DNA of 47,856 nt from Candidatus Gastranaerophilales bacterium (GCA_023662705.1 JAMPIM010000011.1:1-47856); one strand, 5' to 3'; shown: positions 33,850 through 43,208, counted from the first letter of the stretch. The notes: generated from the letters alone by a model not told the origin. Numbers and translations: made by a program.

Positions 33850-34734
33850 TTACTTAAGCAAAGAAATTATTGCGTTTATTTTCTTTTCTTCCATTGAGTG
33901 CCCGCCTGTATTCAGCAGGTTAATGCTTTGCAAATTCCGGCAATTTTCGGCTAAATATTGTGCTGAATAAGGACTAATGACCCTGTCGTTCATAGAATGA
34001 ATAATGTGAACAGGAACAAACGTTGACTCTAATTGTTCTTTTGTACTGAAAAGATGTTTTAAATATGATCTTAAGAACTTAATATGTTTTAAAATTTTTA
34101 GAGCTAAAGGCGAAACGTGCTTCATTACAGAAGATCGCAATATTTCGTTTCCAAGATTATCAACAGAAGAAACAAGAATAAGCTTTTCCACATCCTGATT
34201 TTTCTTTACTAATTGAGATGCAACAAATCCTCCAAAACTATGCCCGACAACACAGATATCTTCTGGGGGTATTTGTTTTTCCTTTACCAAATAATCAAGT
34301 GCTGCTTGAGAGTCTTCCATAAAAGTTTTGGTACTGATTTCTGCGGGTTCATTTTTTCCAAAACAACGATACTCGGGGGCAAAAATTGAATATTCGGTAT
34401 TGTTAAGAATAGATGAATACATATCCTGTAAAGCTGATATATTTTGACCTAAACCATGTAAGAATAAAACATACTTGCCTTTGCCGTCATTTTTAGTTAT
34501 ATCGTAAGCATAAGTATTAACTTTATCAGTTTTAACCGGAATTTCCTGCAAATACGGAACCAAATCATCATGAATACTAAGAATTCTTCTGCGGGAATTT
34601 ACAACACCGCGCTCAAAAAGATTATCTACCTGCAATTTAATCGGATTAAGGTAAATAGGATTTCTGTTCGGCCTGTATTTATACCCCTGCATTGCAGGAG
34701 TATGATTATAATTATTAACGCTCGATACTCTCAT
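33850..34734 (-). CDS. Alpha/beta hydrolase
   Basis: This 294-residue protein has the alpha/beta hydrolase fold: YVLFLHGLGQNI for the oxyanion side (about 88-99), the nucleophile elbow VVGHSFGGFV with Ser166, the acid in HSMNDRVISPYSA, and the His in NTGGHSMEE. A cap and helix insertion (LKILKHIKFLRSYLKHLF) sits before the acid. Substrates may be esters or acyl chains; none can be named. The first 35 residues, MRVSSVNNYNHTPAMQGYKYRPNRN, are not part of the fold and resemble other N-termini here. There is no signal peptide. TATAAT lies nine bases before the ATG with no ribosome site. Confidence 0.85.
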   Translation of the reverse strand: MRVSSVNNYNHTPAMQGYKYRPNRNPIYLNPIKLQVDNLFERGVVNSRRRILSIHDDLVPYLQEIPVKTDKVNTYAYDITKNDGKGKYVLFLHGLGQNISALQDMYSSILNNTEYSIFAPEYRCFGKNEPAEISTKTFMEDSQAALDYLVKEKQIPPEDICVVGHSFGGFVASQLVKKNQDVEKLILVSSVDNLGNEILRSSVMKHVSPLALKILKHIKFLRSYLKHLFSTKEQLESTFVPVHIIHSMNDRVISPYSAQYLAENCRNLQSINLLNTGGHSMEEKKINAIISLLK

Positions 34735-34798
34735 AGGAAGTACATTATAAATAAAAAATATTCATTTCGCAATCAATTTTTCGTGCTAGGATTAATAT

Positions 34799-35905
34799 AT
34801 GAGAATAGATACTTTTAAAATCGAAGAATGGATGAACAGATATTGCCCTTCTGCGATTTATGATTTAACTACAACCTGCATAGAGCCATTGAGCACAAGA
34901 GAACTGTTATCTCTATGTGATGAAGAAAATCCTTTTGAAGTTTTAGACACAAAACTTACTTACGGCGATATTCACGGCTCGGTTAGATTAAAAAATGCTA
35001 TTCAAAGTTTATACACAAAACCTCAACATATAACAGTTACCCACGGTGCAATAGGCGCTAACCAACTCGTATTTGAGTCTTTGTTAGAAAAAGGAGATGA
35101 TGTTTTATCAATTGTTCCTACCTATCAGCAGCATTATTCTATTCCTAAATCACTCGGGGCTAATGTAAAACTGTTATTCTTACAGGAAGAAAATAAATGG
35201 CTTCCTAATTTAAAAGAACTTGAAAACAATTTAACCAGAAGAACAAAACTCATTTGTTTAAACAATCCTAACAACCCGACCGGTACGGTTATTCCTGATG
35301 AAATGCTTGAGAGAATTGTTGAAATAGCAAAAATGAATAACAGCTGGATTCTTTCGGATGAAGTATACCGCGGATTGAATATGATTGGAAATCCTTATTC
35401 CAAATCTATTGCAGATATGTATGAAAAAGGGATTTCTGTCGGAAGTATGTCCAAAACATATTCATTACCGGGACTGCGTGTAGGCTGGGTTTGTGCAAGA
35501 GAAGATTTAATTGCAGAAATCAACAGACATCGGGAATACAATACAATAAGCATAAGCATTCTGGATGATTATTTCGCAGCACTTGCGCTTGAAAACAGAG
35601 ATAACCTTACAAGAAGGAATTTCCCGATAATGAGACAGGGCTTAGAAATCCTGCAAGATTGGCTTAATGAAGAGATTTATATAAAAGCAAATATACCTAC
35701 TGGCGGAACAACAGCTCTTTTGAGATACAAAAAAGAAGTTCCGTCCAAAATTCTATGTCGTGATTTACAATCAAAAACAGGAGTTGCACTTCTTCCGGGG
35801 GAAACAATGGAAATGGAAGGAACTGTACGTATAGGTTTCTGCTCAGGTGCAGAAAACCTCAAAACAGGATTAAAACTGTTCTCAAAATACTTAAGAACTA
35901 TTTAG
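34799..35905 (+). CDS. Class I/II PLP-dependent aminotransferase
   Basis: This 368-residue fold-type I enzyme has THGAIGANQLVFESLLEKGDDVL (cofactor phosphate region), VPTYQQHYSIPKSLGA, CLNNPNNPTGT, SDEVYRGL and the Schiff-base Lys219 in SMSKTYSLPGLRVGW; the carboxylate-binding Arg is in GTVRIGFCSG. Length and motifs are close to aspartate-type and capreomycidine synthase-like members. The substrate is unknown. AGGA is eight bases before the ATG, though the same bases also read as TAGGAT. It is convergent with the amidase gene, overlapping by 8 bp, and lies alone on its strand. Confidence 0.88.
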   Translation: MRIDTFKIEEWMNRYCPSAIYDLTTTCIEPLSTRELLSLCDEENPFEVLDTKLTYGDIHGSVRLKNAIQSLYTKPQHITVTHGAIGANQLVFESLLEKGDDVLSIVPTYQQHYSIPKSLGANVKLLFLQEENKWLPNLKELENNLTRRTKLICLNNPNNPTGTVIPDEMLERIVEIAKMNNSWILSDEVYRGLNMIGNPYSKSIADMYEKGISVGSMSKTYSLPGLRVGWVCAREDLIAEINRHREYNTISISILDDYFAALALENRDNLTRRNFPIMRQGLEILQDWLNEEIYIKANIPTGGTTALLRYKKEVPSKILCRDLQSKTGVALLPGETMEMEGTVRIGFCSGAENLKTGLKLFSKYLRTI

Positions 35906-37217
35906 AGGCGAATTTCATTATTCCATCCGCAATTCCTTGTGCTGCGTTACATGCAAAATTTTCTGATTTATACATAACCGAATCCAAAGGATTTGTCATA
36001 TAAGCTGTCTCAACCAAAACTCCCACATAATCAGTTGGTCTTAAGACTGCAAAACTTGCGGTTCTGACTCCGTCTTTTCTTGTCCCGATAGCTGATGTCA
36101 CAGAATCCTGCATAATATTTGCAAGCTCTTTCGAATTCGGATTATAGTAGTAAATACTGGTTCCGCGATTTTTATGAATATCCATTTTAATATCAGGAAT
36201 TGAATTAAGATGTATGCTTACGAAAATATTTGCACAGTTTTCGCGCGCAATTTTCACCCTGTCTTCCAAAGAAACATTGCCGTCACATTCGCGGGTCATA
36301 ACAACATTCACACCCATTTGCGACAAAATATCTTTTAATTCTGAAGCTATTTTCAGATTAATATCTTTTTCCTTGTCTCCAAGACATCCGACAGCACCTT
36401 TTTCCGAACCTCCGTGTCCCGCATCAATCAGCACTGTTAGTTCTTGAGGCAGATAGTTAAGCTTTACGCTATATTTTCCCCCGCATAATTCTGTTTTATA
36501 AGAATATTTTTCAGGCTTTTTAATATTAACCGTATAAACAGAATTATCGGATACAAACGGATTATAAGCTTTGAAAATAATTTCTTTATCATTTTCATCT
36601 ATTGTATATGGAAGCTTTCCGGTAAATTCTATTGTATGAACAGATGCGTTCTTAAAAGATTCCATATTCATCGTAACAAACTCAGGTTTGTATGTATCAC
36701 AGTCAAATTCTGCAACAGCTGATTTCATAATCCATGCTGATTTGTTTTTTGAGAGTTTAACTCTGTAAAAATCACCCTGAGCACCATCAATAATCAATAC
36801 AGTATCTTTAAATAAATGAGAAATACGATTCATTCCATAATCAACAGGCGTACTTCTTAGCGGAGTATTGTCTTTTTTTACGATGTAATTTTTAGGTTCG
36901 AATGCAGTAAAAGTGTGCTGCACGGCTTGAACAGGTTTTGTTTTATAAAATCTGTAAACTTGTGTATTAAAATTTGATTTTACAACAATTCTGTTTTCCC
37001 CCTCTTTTAATTTAACCGAATGCGCAAATGCACCATTGGAAGCAGTGTGTATTTTTTCATCATTTATTGTAATAATTTCTGTATTTTTTGCTTTCCCGAC
37101 AAAAAGAGCATAATTAGTCCCCACGGTCATTTTCTTATCACGCGGCAAAACCAAATCATAGGCAAAAGTCTGACCTGCAAAGATAAAAGTAAATAATAAA
37201 ATTAAAAGTTCTCTCAT
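35898..37217 (-). CDS. N-acetylmuramoyl-L-alanine amidase (Amidase_3) with N-terminal beta domains
   Basis: This 439-residue exported protein has a signal peptide MRELLILLFTFIFAGQTFA. Two beta-rich regions follow: a carbohydrate-binding or Big-like fold (about 25-110) and an SH3-like segment (about 110-170, VKKDNTPLRSTPVDYGMNRISHLFKDTVL). The C-terminal zinc amidase begins LTVLIDAGHGGSEKGAVG (first His), ends a conserved strand with the second His in IFVSIHLNSI, and carries the catalytic Glu in GVLVETAYMTNP. It cleaves the amide bond between muramic acid and the stem peptide, for septum splitting or wall recycling. It is divergent from dnaX with 45 bp between. Confidence 0.92.
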   Translation of the reverse strand: MRELLILLFTFIFAGQTFAYDLVLPRDKKMTVGTNYALFVGKAKNTEIITINDEKIHTASNGAFAHSVKLKEGENRIVVKSNFNTQVYRFYKTKPVQAVQHTFTAFEPKNYIVKKDNTPLRSTPVDYGMNRISHLFKDTVLIIDGAQGDFYRVKLSKNKSAWIMKSAVAEFDCDTYKPEFVTMNMESFKNASVHTIEFTGKLPYTIDENDKEIIFKAYNPFVSDNSVYTVNIKKPEKYSYKTELCGGKYSVKLNYLPQELTVLIDAGHGGSEKGAVGCLGDKEKDINLKIASELKDILSQMGVNVVMTRECDGNVSLEDRVKIARENCANIFVSIHLNSIPDIKMDIHKNRGTSIYYYNPNSKELANIMQDSVTSAIGTRKDGVRTASFAVLRPTDYVGVLVETAYMTNPLDSVMYKSENFACNAAQGIADGIMKFASK

Positions 37218-37262
37218 GCTTTTAATTTTATTATAAAAATACTTTCATGATAAACTGGTTAT

Positions 37263-39011
37263 ATGAGTGAAAATTACGTACCATTATATAGAAAATATCG
37301 TCCGCAAACTTTAGAAACTCTTGTTGGTCAGGAGCATATCAAAAAAACTCTTACAAGTGCAATTGAGCTTGGAAAGATTTCTCATGCTTATTTGTTCACA
37401 GGTCCTCGCGGGACAGGTAAAACATCAACAGCAAGAATTCTGGCAAAATCGTTAAACTGTAAAAACGGCCCGACAACTCAGCCTTGCGGAGAGTGCGAAA
37501 GCTGTAAAGATATTGCTAATTCGGTACCTATTGATGTTATAGAAATAGACGCTGCAAGTAACAGAAAAGTTGAAGATACGCAAAGTATCTTAGAAAAAGT
37601 TCAATACGTTCCAGTTAACGGCAAGTACAAAATCTATATCATAGACGAAGTTCACATGCTTACAAACCACGCATTCAATGCGCTTTTAAAGACATTGGAA
37701 GAACCGCCTGAAAACGTAATTTTTATTCTTGCGACAACAGAAGTGCATAAAGTGCTTGATACGATAAAAAGCCGCTGCCAGAGATTCGATTTCAGAAGAA
37801 TTACAACGGAAGATATCGTTAATCATTTAAGATTCATTTCTGATAAAGAAAAAATTAATATCTCTGATGATGCACTGTTTGCGATTGCAAAAAACTCCGC
37901 CGGCGGTATGCGTGACAGTATTTCGCTTTTAGACCAATTGAGCTTGCTCGGGGTTTCAAAAGAAATTACAGCAGATGATGTTAACGCAGTTTTAGGAAGA
38001 ATCTCATTTGATATCCTGTTCAAAATCACTGAACAAATAATTTCTTCAAGTCATTCAGGTGCAATTGAAGTTCTTAACGAGGTTTATAATTCAGGCAACG
38101 AACCGCTGCAAATATTAACAAACTTATCCGAATATTTCAAAAATTTACTTATTGTTAAAACATGTTCAAAAGAACTTTTACCTGAACTTACAGGCTTAAA
38201 CGAACCTCAGGTTAAAGAACTTTTAACCCAGAAAGAAAAATTGGAAGTTCAACAGATTGTATTTCTGATTGAAAGAATTTCTTATTACATCAAAGAAGTT
38301 AAACAAGCTACAAATCAACATCTATGGCTTGAAATCGGGATGATTGATTTAGCTAATATGGCAGAAAACTCTAAGCTTTTAGACCTTCAAAACCGTATAA
38401 AGGCTCTTGAAGGAGGGACTGTTTCTTTACCTGCCCAGCCTCAGGTTGTAACCCGTCCTGCACCGATTCAACCGGCTGCACCTGCACCAACTCCAAAACC
38501 GCAAGAACCGATTCCGGCGCCTGCTCCGCAGCGAGTTGAAGAATCATTCACTCCGCCTCCGATTTCGAAGAAACCTGATGGTAATGATATCAGCTCATTA
38601 TGGCAATGTTTGCTTGCTAATATCAAAAGTCCTTCAACACAGGCTTTATTGAAACTTGCGAATCCTGTTCAAATTTCAGCTGACGGAGTTGTAATCACTT
38701 TTAAAAACGAAAGACTTGTTGCACAGGTCAACGATACAAATAAAAAACAGCTTGTTATTGATGCTGCTAATGCAATGTTTAGCAAAACAGGCACTCCTGT
38801 AACAATTAGAATGGCTCAAAGCGGAGATGCAAAAGTTGAAATAAAACCTCAACCAGCACCTGTTCCTCAGCCTGCACCACAGCCAAAAGCAGAGCCGAAG
38901 CCCGTTGAAAAGCCAACAGAACAAGCTCCTGCAAAAAAGCCCGAAGACAGGATTGAAACCGATCAGGAAAAAATGGTTATGGACCTTTTTGACGGCAAGT
39001 ATGTTGAATAA
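37263..39011 (+). CDS. dnaX: DNA polymerase III gamma/tau subunit
   Basis: This 582-residue clamp loader ATPase starts YVPLYRKYRPQTLETLVGQEHIKKTL, then has Walker A GPRGTGKTSTAR (47-58), a zinc module with Cys66, Cys75, Cys78 and Cys81, Walker B KIYIIDEVHML, and the SRC motif (TIKSRCQRFDF). The region about 390-450 is a Pro/Ala/Gln-rich linker, and the C-terminal DLFDGKYVE is the kind of short tail that contacts the polymerase. An A-AAA-AAG heptamer, the E. coli slippery site, occurs in frame at 38933-38939; a -1 shift there would end at a TGA after five codons. No ribosome site is evident before the ATG. Confidence 0.96.
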   Translation: MSENYVPLYRKYRPQTLETLVGQEHIKKTLTSAIELGKISHAYLFTGPRGTGKTSTARILAKSLNCKNGPTTQPCGECESCKDIANSVPIDVIEIDAASNRKVEDTQSILEKVQYVPVNGKYKIYIIDEVHMLTNHAFNALLKTLEEPPENVIFILATTEVHKVLDTIKSRCQRFDFRRITTEDIVNHLRFISDKEKINISDDALFAIAKNSAGGMRDSISLLDQLSLLGVSKEITADDVNAVLGRISFDILFKITEQIISSSHSGAIEVLNEVYNSGNEPLQILTNLSEYFKNLLIVKTCSKELLPELTGLNEPQVKELLTQKEKLEVQQIVFLIERISYYIKEVKQATNQHLWLEIGMIDLANMAENSKLLDLQNRIKALEGGTVSLPAQPQVVTRPAPIQPAAPAPTPKPQEPIPAPAPQRVEESFTPPPISKKPDGNDISSLWQCLLANIKSPSTQALLKLANPVQISADGVVITFKNERLVAQVNDTNKKQLVIDAANAMFSKTGTPVTIRMAQSGDAKVEIKPQPAPVPQPAPQPKAEPKPVEKPTEQAPAKKPEDRIETDQEKMVMDLFDGKYVE

Positions 39012-39027
39012 GTCTACTTATTTTTTA
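39007..39027. terminator. Short hairpin between convergent dnaX and hypothetical gene
   Basis: AATAAG and CTTATT pair around TCTA, followed by a T run on the plus strand. The stem is only six A/T-rich pairs, so the terminator is weak at best. Confidence 0.4.
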
Positions 39028-39772
39028 CCGTAATATTTTTTCTATCGTCTGTATATTGAATATCAACTTCTTTTTTAGAGTTGTATCTTTTAATTCGCAC
39101 GATATTACCATCATTATCAAAAATACAATCCACCATTTCAAATCCCTTCTCAGGATTATCCTTACCTTCCAAGTACCTTGCAGGCTTAAATGTTTTGATA
39201 TTTCTGTAAAGAGTTTTAAACGCCTGCCCTTTTCCTGAAAATTCGGTAATATTATTAACTATTCCGTCCTCTGCCAACTGCATTAACGTGTATTTTCTAT
39301 TTATTCTTTCATCAAATATTGTAATATTTATCTTAGAACGGCTTGAAGGTCTGGAATTTGGTTCAATCCTCGCTCTTAACCTTCCGCTAAACCGATCGTG
39401 CTCCAAAATTCGTTCTATTTTTTCAGGATTCGAAGCTGATATATAATAATCACGAACCAAATCACTGTCATATTCTCTGATTAAAAGTCTTGTCCCGTCA
39501 GGTTTTAAGAAAACCTCTCCATTAATTTCATCCACATGAAAATTATATACAGGCATTCTTAAAGGCGCCATATTATTCAGAATTCTCACAACTTCCAATA
39601 ATTCAGCCATATCCTCATCATAGGTATTTCTTGGCAAAGATTGACTGTAACCGCTCAATGCTTTTTCTGAACTTTCCACTGATGAATATAGAGGATTTGA
39701 TGAACCTGTTTCCAAATTTTGTTGATTTACCCCTGACCCTGAATGCATTTTGATTTTTGAATAATCTGTCAT
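39014..39772 (-). CDS. Conserved-looking protein of unknown function
   Basis: This 252-residue soluble protein has no signal peptide or membrane segment. The first 50 residues are Ser/Asn/Gly-rich and look disordered; the remainder has alternating beta strands with short charged motifs (FHVDEINGEVFLKPDGTRLLI, RKYTLMQLAEDGIVNNITEFSG, IFDNDGNIVRIKRYNSKKEVDIQYTDD). The C-terminal repeats resemble small beta-hairpin units of secreted or surface proteins. TAGGAT or AGGA stands before the ATG. It is followed on the same strand, with no overlap, by the matrixin-like gene upstream; a functional link is not shown. No family is recognised. Confidence 0.6.
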   Translation of the reverse strand: MTDYSKIKMHSGSGVNQQNLETGSSNPLYSSVESSEKALSGYSQSLPRNTYDEDMAELLEVVRILNNMAPLRMPVYNFHVDEINGEVFLKPDGTRLLIREYDSDLVRDYYISASNPEKIERILEHDRFSGRLRARIEPNSRPSSRSKINITIFDERINRKYTLMQLAEDGIVNNITEFSGKGQAFKTLYRNIKTFKPARYLEGKDNPEKGFEMVDCIFDNDGNIVRIKRYNSKKEVDIQYTDDRKNITVKNK

Positions 39773-39845
39773 ATAAATATCCTATGGTTTATTATTAAAG
39801 ATATTTGATATTAGTATAAAACGTATTATCAAATATTTTTGCTAG

Positions 39846-40613
39846 TTACCTCTGCTTATTGAGATAATTCTTTACATTATCAGAAAGAGAAATGCTCTGA
39901 AGCATCATGTTATATCGTTTCAAATCCCCGATATTAGCTGCTTCCTGCAACAAATCTCTGTTCGTTTTTATTTGCATTTTTGCCTGTTCATTGTCAACTT
40001 CACCGTTTTTACCGTCAATTTTTCTTATAACGGAATCAATATCCGTAGTCGTTGACATTGAATACTTTGCCGCAATTTTTTGTACCGGAGCACCCGCCGG
40101 TAATTTGTATAACCATTGAATTGAATGCTTGTCATTTACTGACAAAGAAGAGTTTCCGTACTGGTGAGGAGTGTACATAATATCTTCTTTATACGGGCTG
40201 TGACCTAAGCCCAATGCGTGTCCGATTTCGTGCAGAATTGTATGATAAACTTCAATTTCACTATCATACTGTTTATGAATACGTCCGTCTGTTAACCCGA
40301 TTGAAACTTCCGCTCCATACAATCTTCCCTGCGAATCCCAGTTGAAATAACAATGTCCTAATGCCTGTCTGTCAACACGTTTCCAGTCAACATTAATATT
40401 AGATTCCATCAGAACATTTGTCATTCTGAAATTAATCTTCCCTCCGCTTGCGGCTGACCACATTGAAAACGCGTCCATAACCATCTTTCTGTATTTTGCA
40501 TCCTCGCCTGGTTTTGAATAAAACTTCATCGGTGCAATATAGACAATGAGAGGGTTTACGGACCATCGCATTATATTACCGTTTTTCACACTGCCATTAA
40601 GATAAGTACGCAT
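39846..40613 (-). CDS. Matrixin-type zinc metalloprotease
   Basis: This 255-residue metzincin has HEIGHALGLGH with zinc ligands H128, H132 and H138 and catalytic E129, and the Met-turn at DIMY (Met146). Upstream, WSVNPLIVYIAP and AFSMWSAASGGKINFRMT match the matrixin N-terminal fold, including the W-S region. There is no clear signal peptide, so export would need another route. The last 70 residues are helical and outside the catalytic fold. It may cut envelope, surface or host matrix proteins; the target is unknown. It sits between an unknown protein and the lptG-like gene on the same strand. Confidence 0.88.
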   Translation of the reverse strand: MRTYLNGSVKNGNIMRWSVNPLIVYIAPMKFYSKPGEDAKYRKMVMDAFSMWSAASGGKINFRMTNVLMESNINVDWKRVDRQALGHCYFNWDSQGRLYGAEVSIGLTDGRIHKQYDSEIEVYHTILHEIGHALGLGHSPYKEDIMYTPHQYGNSSLSVNDKHSIQWLYKLPAGAPVQKIAAKYSMSTTTDIDSVIRKIDGKNGEVDNEQAKMQIKTNRDLLQEAANIGDLKRYNMMLQSISLSDNVKNYLNKQR

Positions 40614-40631
40614 AGATATAATATATCATTT

Positions 40632-41750
40632 TTAGCAGATTGTGTAAACCTTTCTATAGTAAAGTCCCACACCTGCTATAGACAAGATTATATTTGGCAT
40701 AAAAGCTGCAAAAACAGGAATAAGAGTTCCTGCCTCGCCAAATGATATAGAAAGCGCGCGAATCAAATAATACGCAAAAATAATTAAAATACTGAATAAA
40801 AATCCTCTATTATAACGAACACGCGGAGGAGTAATTGCAAGCGGCACGCCAATTAAAACCAAAACTACGGTAGTCAAAGGAAGTGCCAATTTATCATACA
40901 AATCAATTTTAAGCTCCGCTTTTCCTTCTTTAGCAATATATTTCATAAGCTCAATAAAGTTGCGCTCTCCTGCCTGATTCTTTTCAATCTCTTTTGATAA
41001 ATCCATACCAAACATTACAGTAGAATCATTAAACAATGTTGTATCAAGGGTCTTGCCGTTATCAGTAACCGTATAAATAGCACCTTTTTGGAATTTCCAA
41101 CCCTGAGGAGATGTTAATCCTTCTCTTGCCTGCAAAATCTGAATCGTACCTTCTTTAGACGAATCCAAAACAGTTATATTATGCAAAGTTCCGTCTGTAC
41201 AATCCCCAACATAGAAAAGTCTTTTCAGAGTTCCGCCGTCTTTAATTTCTTTAAACGTAAAATTCTGTTTACCTTCAGGAATATGTTTCTGTCCGAAAGC
41301 TTTTAGAGCAACATTAGTTGACCATTCAGTTGCAACAGGCACTACTGTTTCGTTAACAAGGAAACTTACAAATGTCATAACAATAGCAAAGCAAAAAATA
41401 GGTTTTGCGATTCTGTTCAATCCAATCCCGCAAGCACGCATAACAGTAATTTCAGAGCTCAAACTCAAACCGTTAAGAGTCATAACAGTTGCAAGTAAAA
41501 CTCCCATAGGAATTGTCATTACAAACACCGCAGGAAGGTGGAGAATAATAATCATAAACGCAAAATTAAACGGAATACCGTATTTCGAAATCTGTTTAAT
41601 CAACGTAATAAAAGTATCGGAAGCAAAAATAATAGAAGTAAAAACAAGAACTCCCATAATAAACATTGTGATAACCTGCTTTAAGATATATTTATCCAAA
41701 AGCTTCATCTCTTTGTATTTTGTTTCCAGATATTGAAATAATTTTTCCAC
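40632..41750 (-). CDS. LptF/LptG-family lipopolysaccharide transport permease (YjgP/YjgQ)
   Basis: This 372-residue inner-membrane protein has about six membrane segments: LLDKYILKQVITMFIMGVLVF near the start, FMIIILHLPAVFVMTIPMGVLLATVMTLNGLSLSSEITVMRACGIG, and a C-terminal pair around LYDKLALPLTTVVLVLIGVPLAIT and FLFSILIIFAYYLIRAL. Between them is the periplasmic jellyroll domain (about 155-275). It pairs with LptB and a partner permease to lift LPS or a similar glycolipid from the membrane. The frame begins with GTG at 41750; TATAAT lies six bases before it (41757-41762), which suggests a leaderless transcript. The internal Met at residue 15 is closer to the usual family start. Confidence 0.92.
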   Translation of the reverse strand: MEKLFQYLETKYKEMKLLDKYILKQVITMFIMGVLVFTSIIFASDTFITLIKQISKYGIPFNFAFMIIILHLPAVFVMTIPMGVLLATVMTLNGLSLSSEITVMRACGIGLNRIAKPIFCFAIVMTFVSFLVNETVVPVATEWSTNVALKAFGQKHIPEGKQNFTFKEIKDGGTLKRLFYVGDCTDGTLHNITVLDSSKEGTIQILQAREGLTSPQGWKFQKGAIYTVTDNGKTLDTTLFNDSTVMFGMDLSKEIEKNQAGERNFIELMKYIAKEGKAELKIDLYDKLALPLTTVVLVLIGVPLAITPPRVRYNRGFLFSILIIFAYYLIRALSISFGEAGTLIPVFAAFMPNIILSIAGVGLYYRKVYTIC

Positions 41751-41775
41751 AGATTAATTATATCACAGTAAAAAT

Positions 41776-42987
41776 TTATTTAATAATATCTTGTACCGTC
41801 TGTTGTTCTTTCTTTGCATTCTCATAACGCTTACGGGTAAAGAAATTTGTCATGCCTGCAACAAAGAAACCCATCACACCTATTGAGAACAAGTACGGCA
41901 AACCTGAAATCGCAACTTTTTGCTTCGCTAATGATGTATATTCTTTATCAAAACTTGTATTGCGTTCCTTTGCAAGCTTTCTTGCAAGTTCTTCCAATTC
42001 ATCAAACTTAGGTACAGATAAATCTTTACCAATCAAATCTTTGCATTTACCCGCTTTTTGAAGCAGTTTTTTGAACCCGCGCTCAACAAGCTCACTGCCT
42101 GTAATTACATATAATGCTACCAGCGGGAATCTTGTCGCGGTTTCTTTCAAGTTTTCCTTACCTCGGTCTGAGGATGCACCAAAATATCCTGCACCGCCGA
42201 CAAGTACACAGGTTGTTAATTGACCTTTACTTAAAACCAATTTTCCGTTCTGATTATTAAAATCCATAGAACAATATTTGTTAAAGAAATTTTTAGCCTT
42301 TGGTTTGTTTTTAAACAAAGTAGAACCCGGAGCAACAATAAATTCGGAAATTTTCTGCAACGATTGCGAGTTTTTACCTTTTGCAGCAAGAAGTCCCGCT
42401 AAACCCAAACATCCAGCATACAAACCTGCTGCCAGTCCGACATGTTTTTTGGCACTCTTTTCAACCTTTTGCTGATGAGCTTTGTCTTCTTCTTTGTGTT
42501 CCAAAGATGCAATATTTTTAAAATCACTCTTCTTAAAAACTTTTAACGTCATCAAGTTTTTTATATAGTTTAAAGAAAATTCCGTTAAAGGAATTGCCAT
42601 TGCAGTCAAAGCTATAGCAGCTTTTACAGGAAGTAATTCTTTGTTGTTTTTATTCCCTTTTTCTAAAAGTTCAACCCCTGTTGTTGCAACTTCTTTTTTC
42701 AAATTCTCGGGTAATTTTTTAGAAAACAAGCTTCTTGCCACCTTTTGCCCCAGAAGAGCAGGAACAAAATATATTAAAGTTTCTTCCGAAATCTCCAAAA
42801 ACGCATTCTCAGCCATATCCTCTTTACTTCTTGAAAATACCATTTTAGGAATCAAGCAGGTTGTAACATCCTGAACAAAACGGGATGTTGAAAGACCTGC
42901 CGCCTGTTCCTGATGTCTTACAAACTTCGCAGCAGGACGGATGGTTCTCGGTAAGTTATTAATAATATTGTTGTTACTTGATGACAT
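41776..42987 (-). CDS. Membrane-associated protein of unknown function
   Basis: This 403-residue protein has a few hydrophobic stretches (about 120-138, LPVKAAIALTAMAIPLTEF; about 183-203, HVGLAAGLYAGCLGLAGLLA; about 258-275, and about 365-385, LPYLFSIGVMGFFVAGMTNFF) separated by Lys-rich helices. The start MSSSNNNIINNLPRTIRPAAKFVRH is polar and low in complexity, with no signal peptide. AAGGA lies eight bases before the ATG. The 256-bp region upstream contains a possible structured RNA element. It lies 25 bp from the lptG-like gene on the same strand, so the two may be co-transcribed. No family is recognised. Confidence 0.65.
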   Translation of the reverse strand: MSSSNNNIINNLPRTIRPAAKFVRHQEQAAGLSTSRFVQDVTTCLIPKMVFSRSKEDMAENAFLEISEETLIYFVPALLGQKVARSLFSKKLPENLKKEVATTGVELLEKGNKNNKELLPVKAAIALTAMAIPLTEFSLNYIKNLMTLKVFKKSDFKNIASLEHKEEDKAHQQKVEKSAKKHVGLAAGLYAGCLGLAGLLAAKGKNSQSLQKISEFIVAPGSTLFKNKPKAKNFFNKYCSMDFNNQNGKLVLSKGQLTTCVLVGGAGYFGASSDRGKENLKETATRFPLVALYVITGSELVERGFKKLLQKAGKCKDLIGKDLSVPKFDELEELARKLAKERNTSFDKEYTSLAKQKVAISGLPYLFSIGVMGFFVAGMTNFFTRKRYENAKKEQQTVQDIIK

Positions 42988-43004
42988 GATTCATATCCTT
43001 AAAA

Positions 43005-43083
43005 CTTGTGAAACTTCAAAATTGACTGATTTCGAGGTTTTGTAAACAAATATTACACAAGCTTTATCGGCGTACAAAACCTC
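43005..43083 (-). promoter_or_regulatory. Candidate structured leader of the 403-residue membrane protein gene
   Basis: GAGGTTTTGTA (43034-43044) and TACAAAACCTC (43073-43083) form a perfect 11-bp stem with a 28-base loop. On the minus strand the loop contains CTTGTG, complementary to CACAAG (43005-43010) next to the AAGGA ribosome site, so a pseudoknot or a switch that hides the start region is possible. The rest of the gap, 43084-43208, shows a small GCAGC/GCTGC hairpin and nothing else clear. Confidence 0.4.
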
Positions 43084-43208
43084 ATAAGGTTCAGACCGCC
43101 TAAAATTAAATAAACAATGAAAATTCAGGCAGCCAAATTAGCTGCGCCACCACTGATTATTTAATTGAAATGATAATTTGCTGTTCATTTGAGCCAAGTA
43201 TAACGCGA

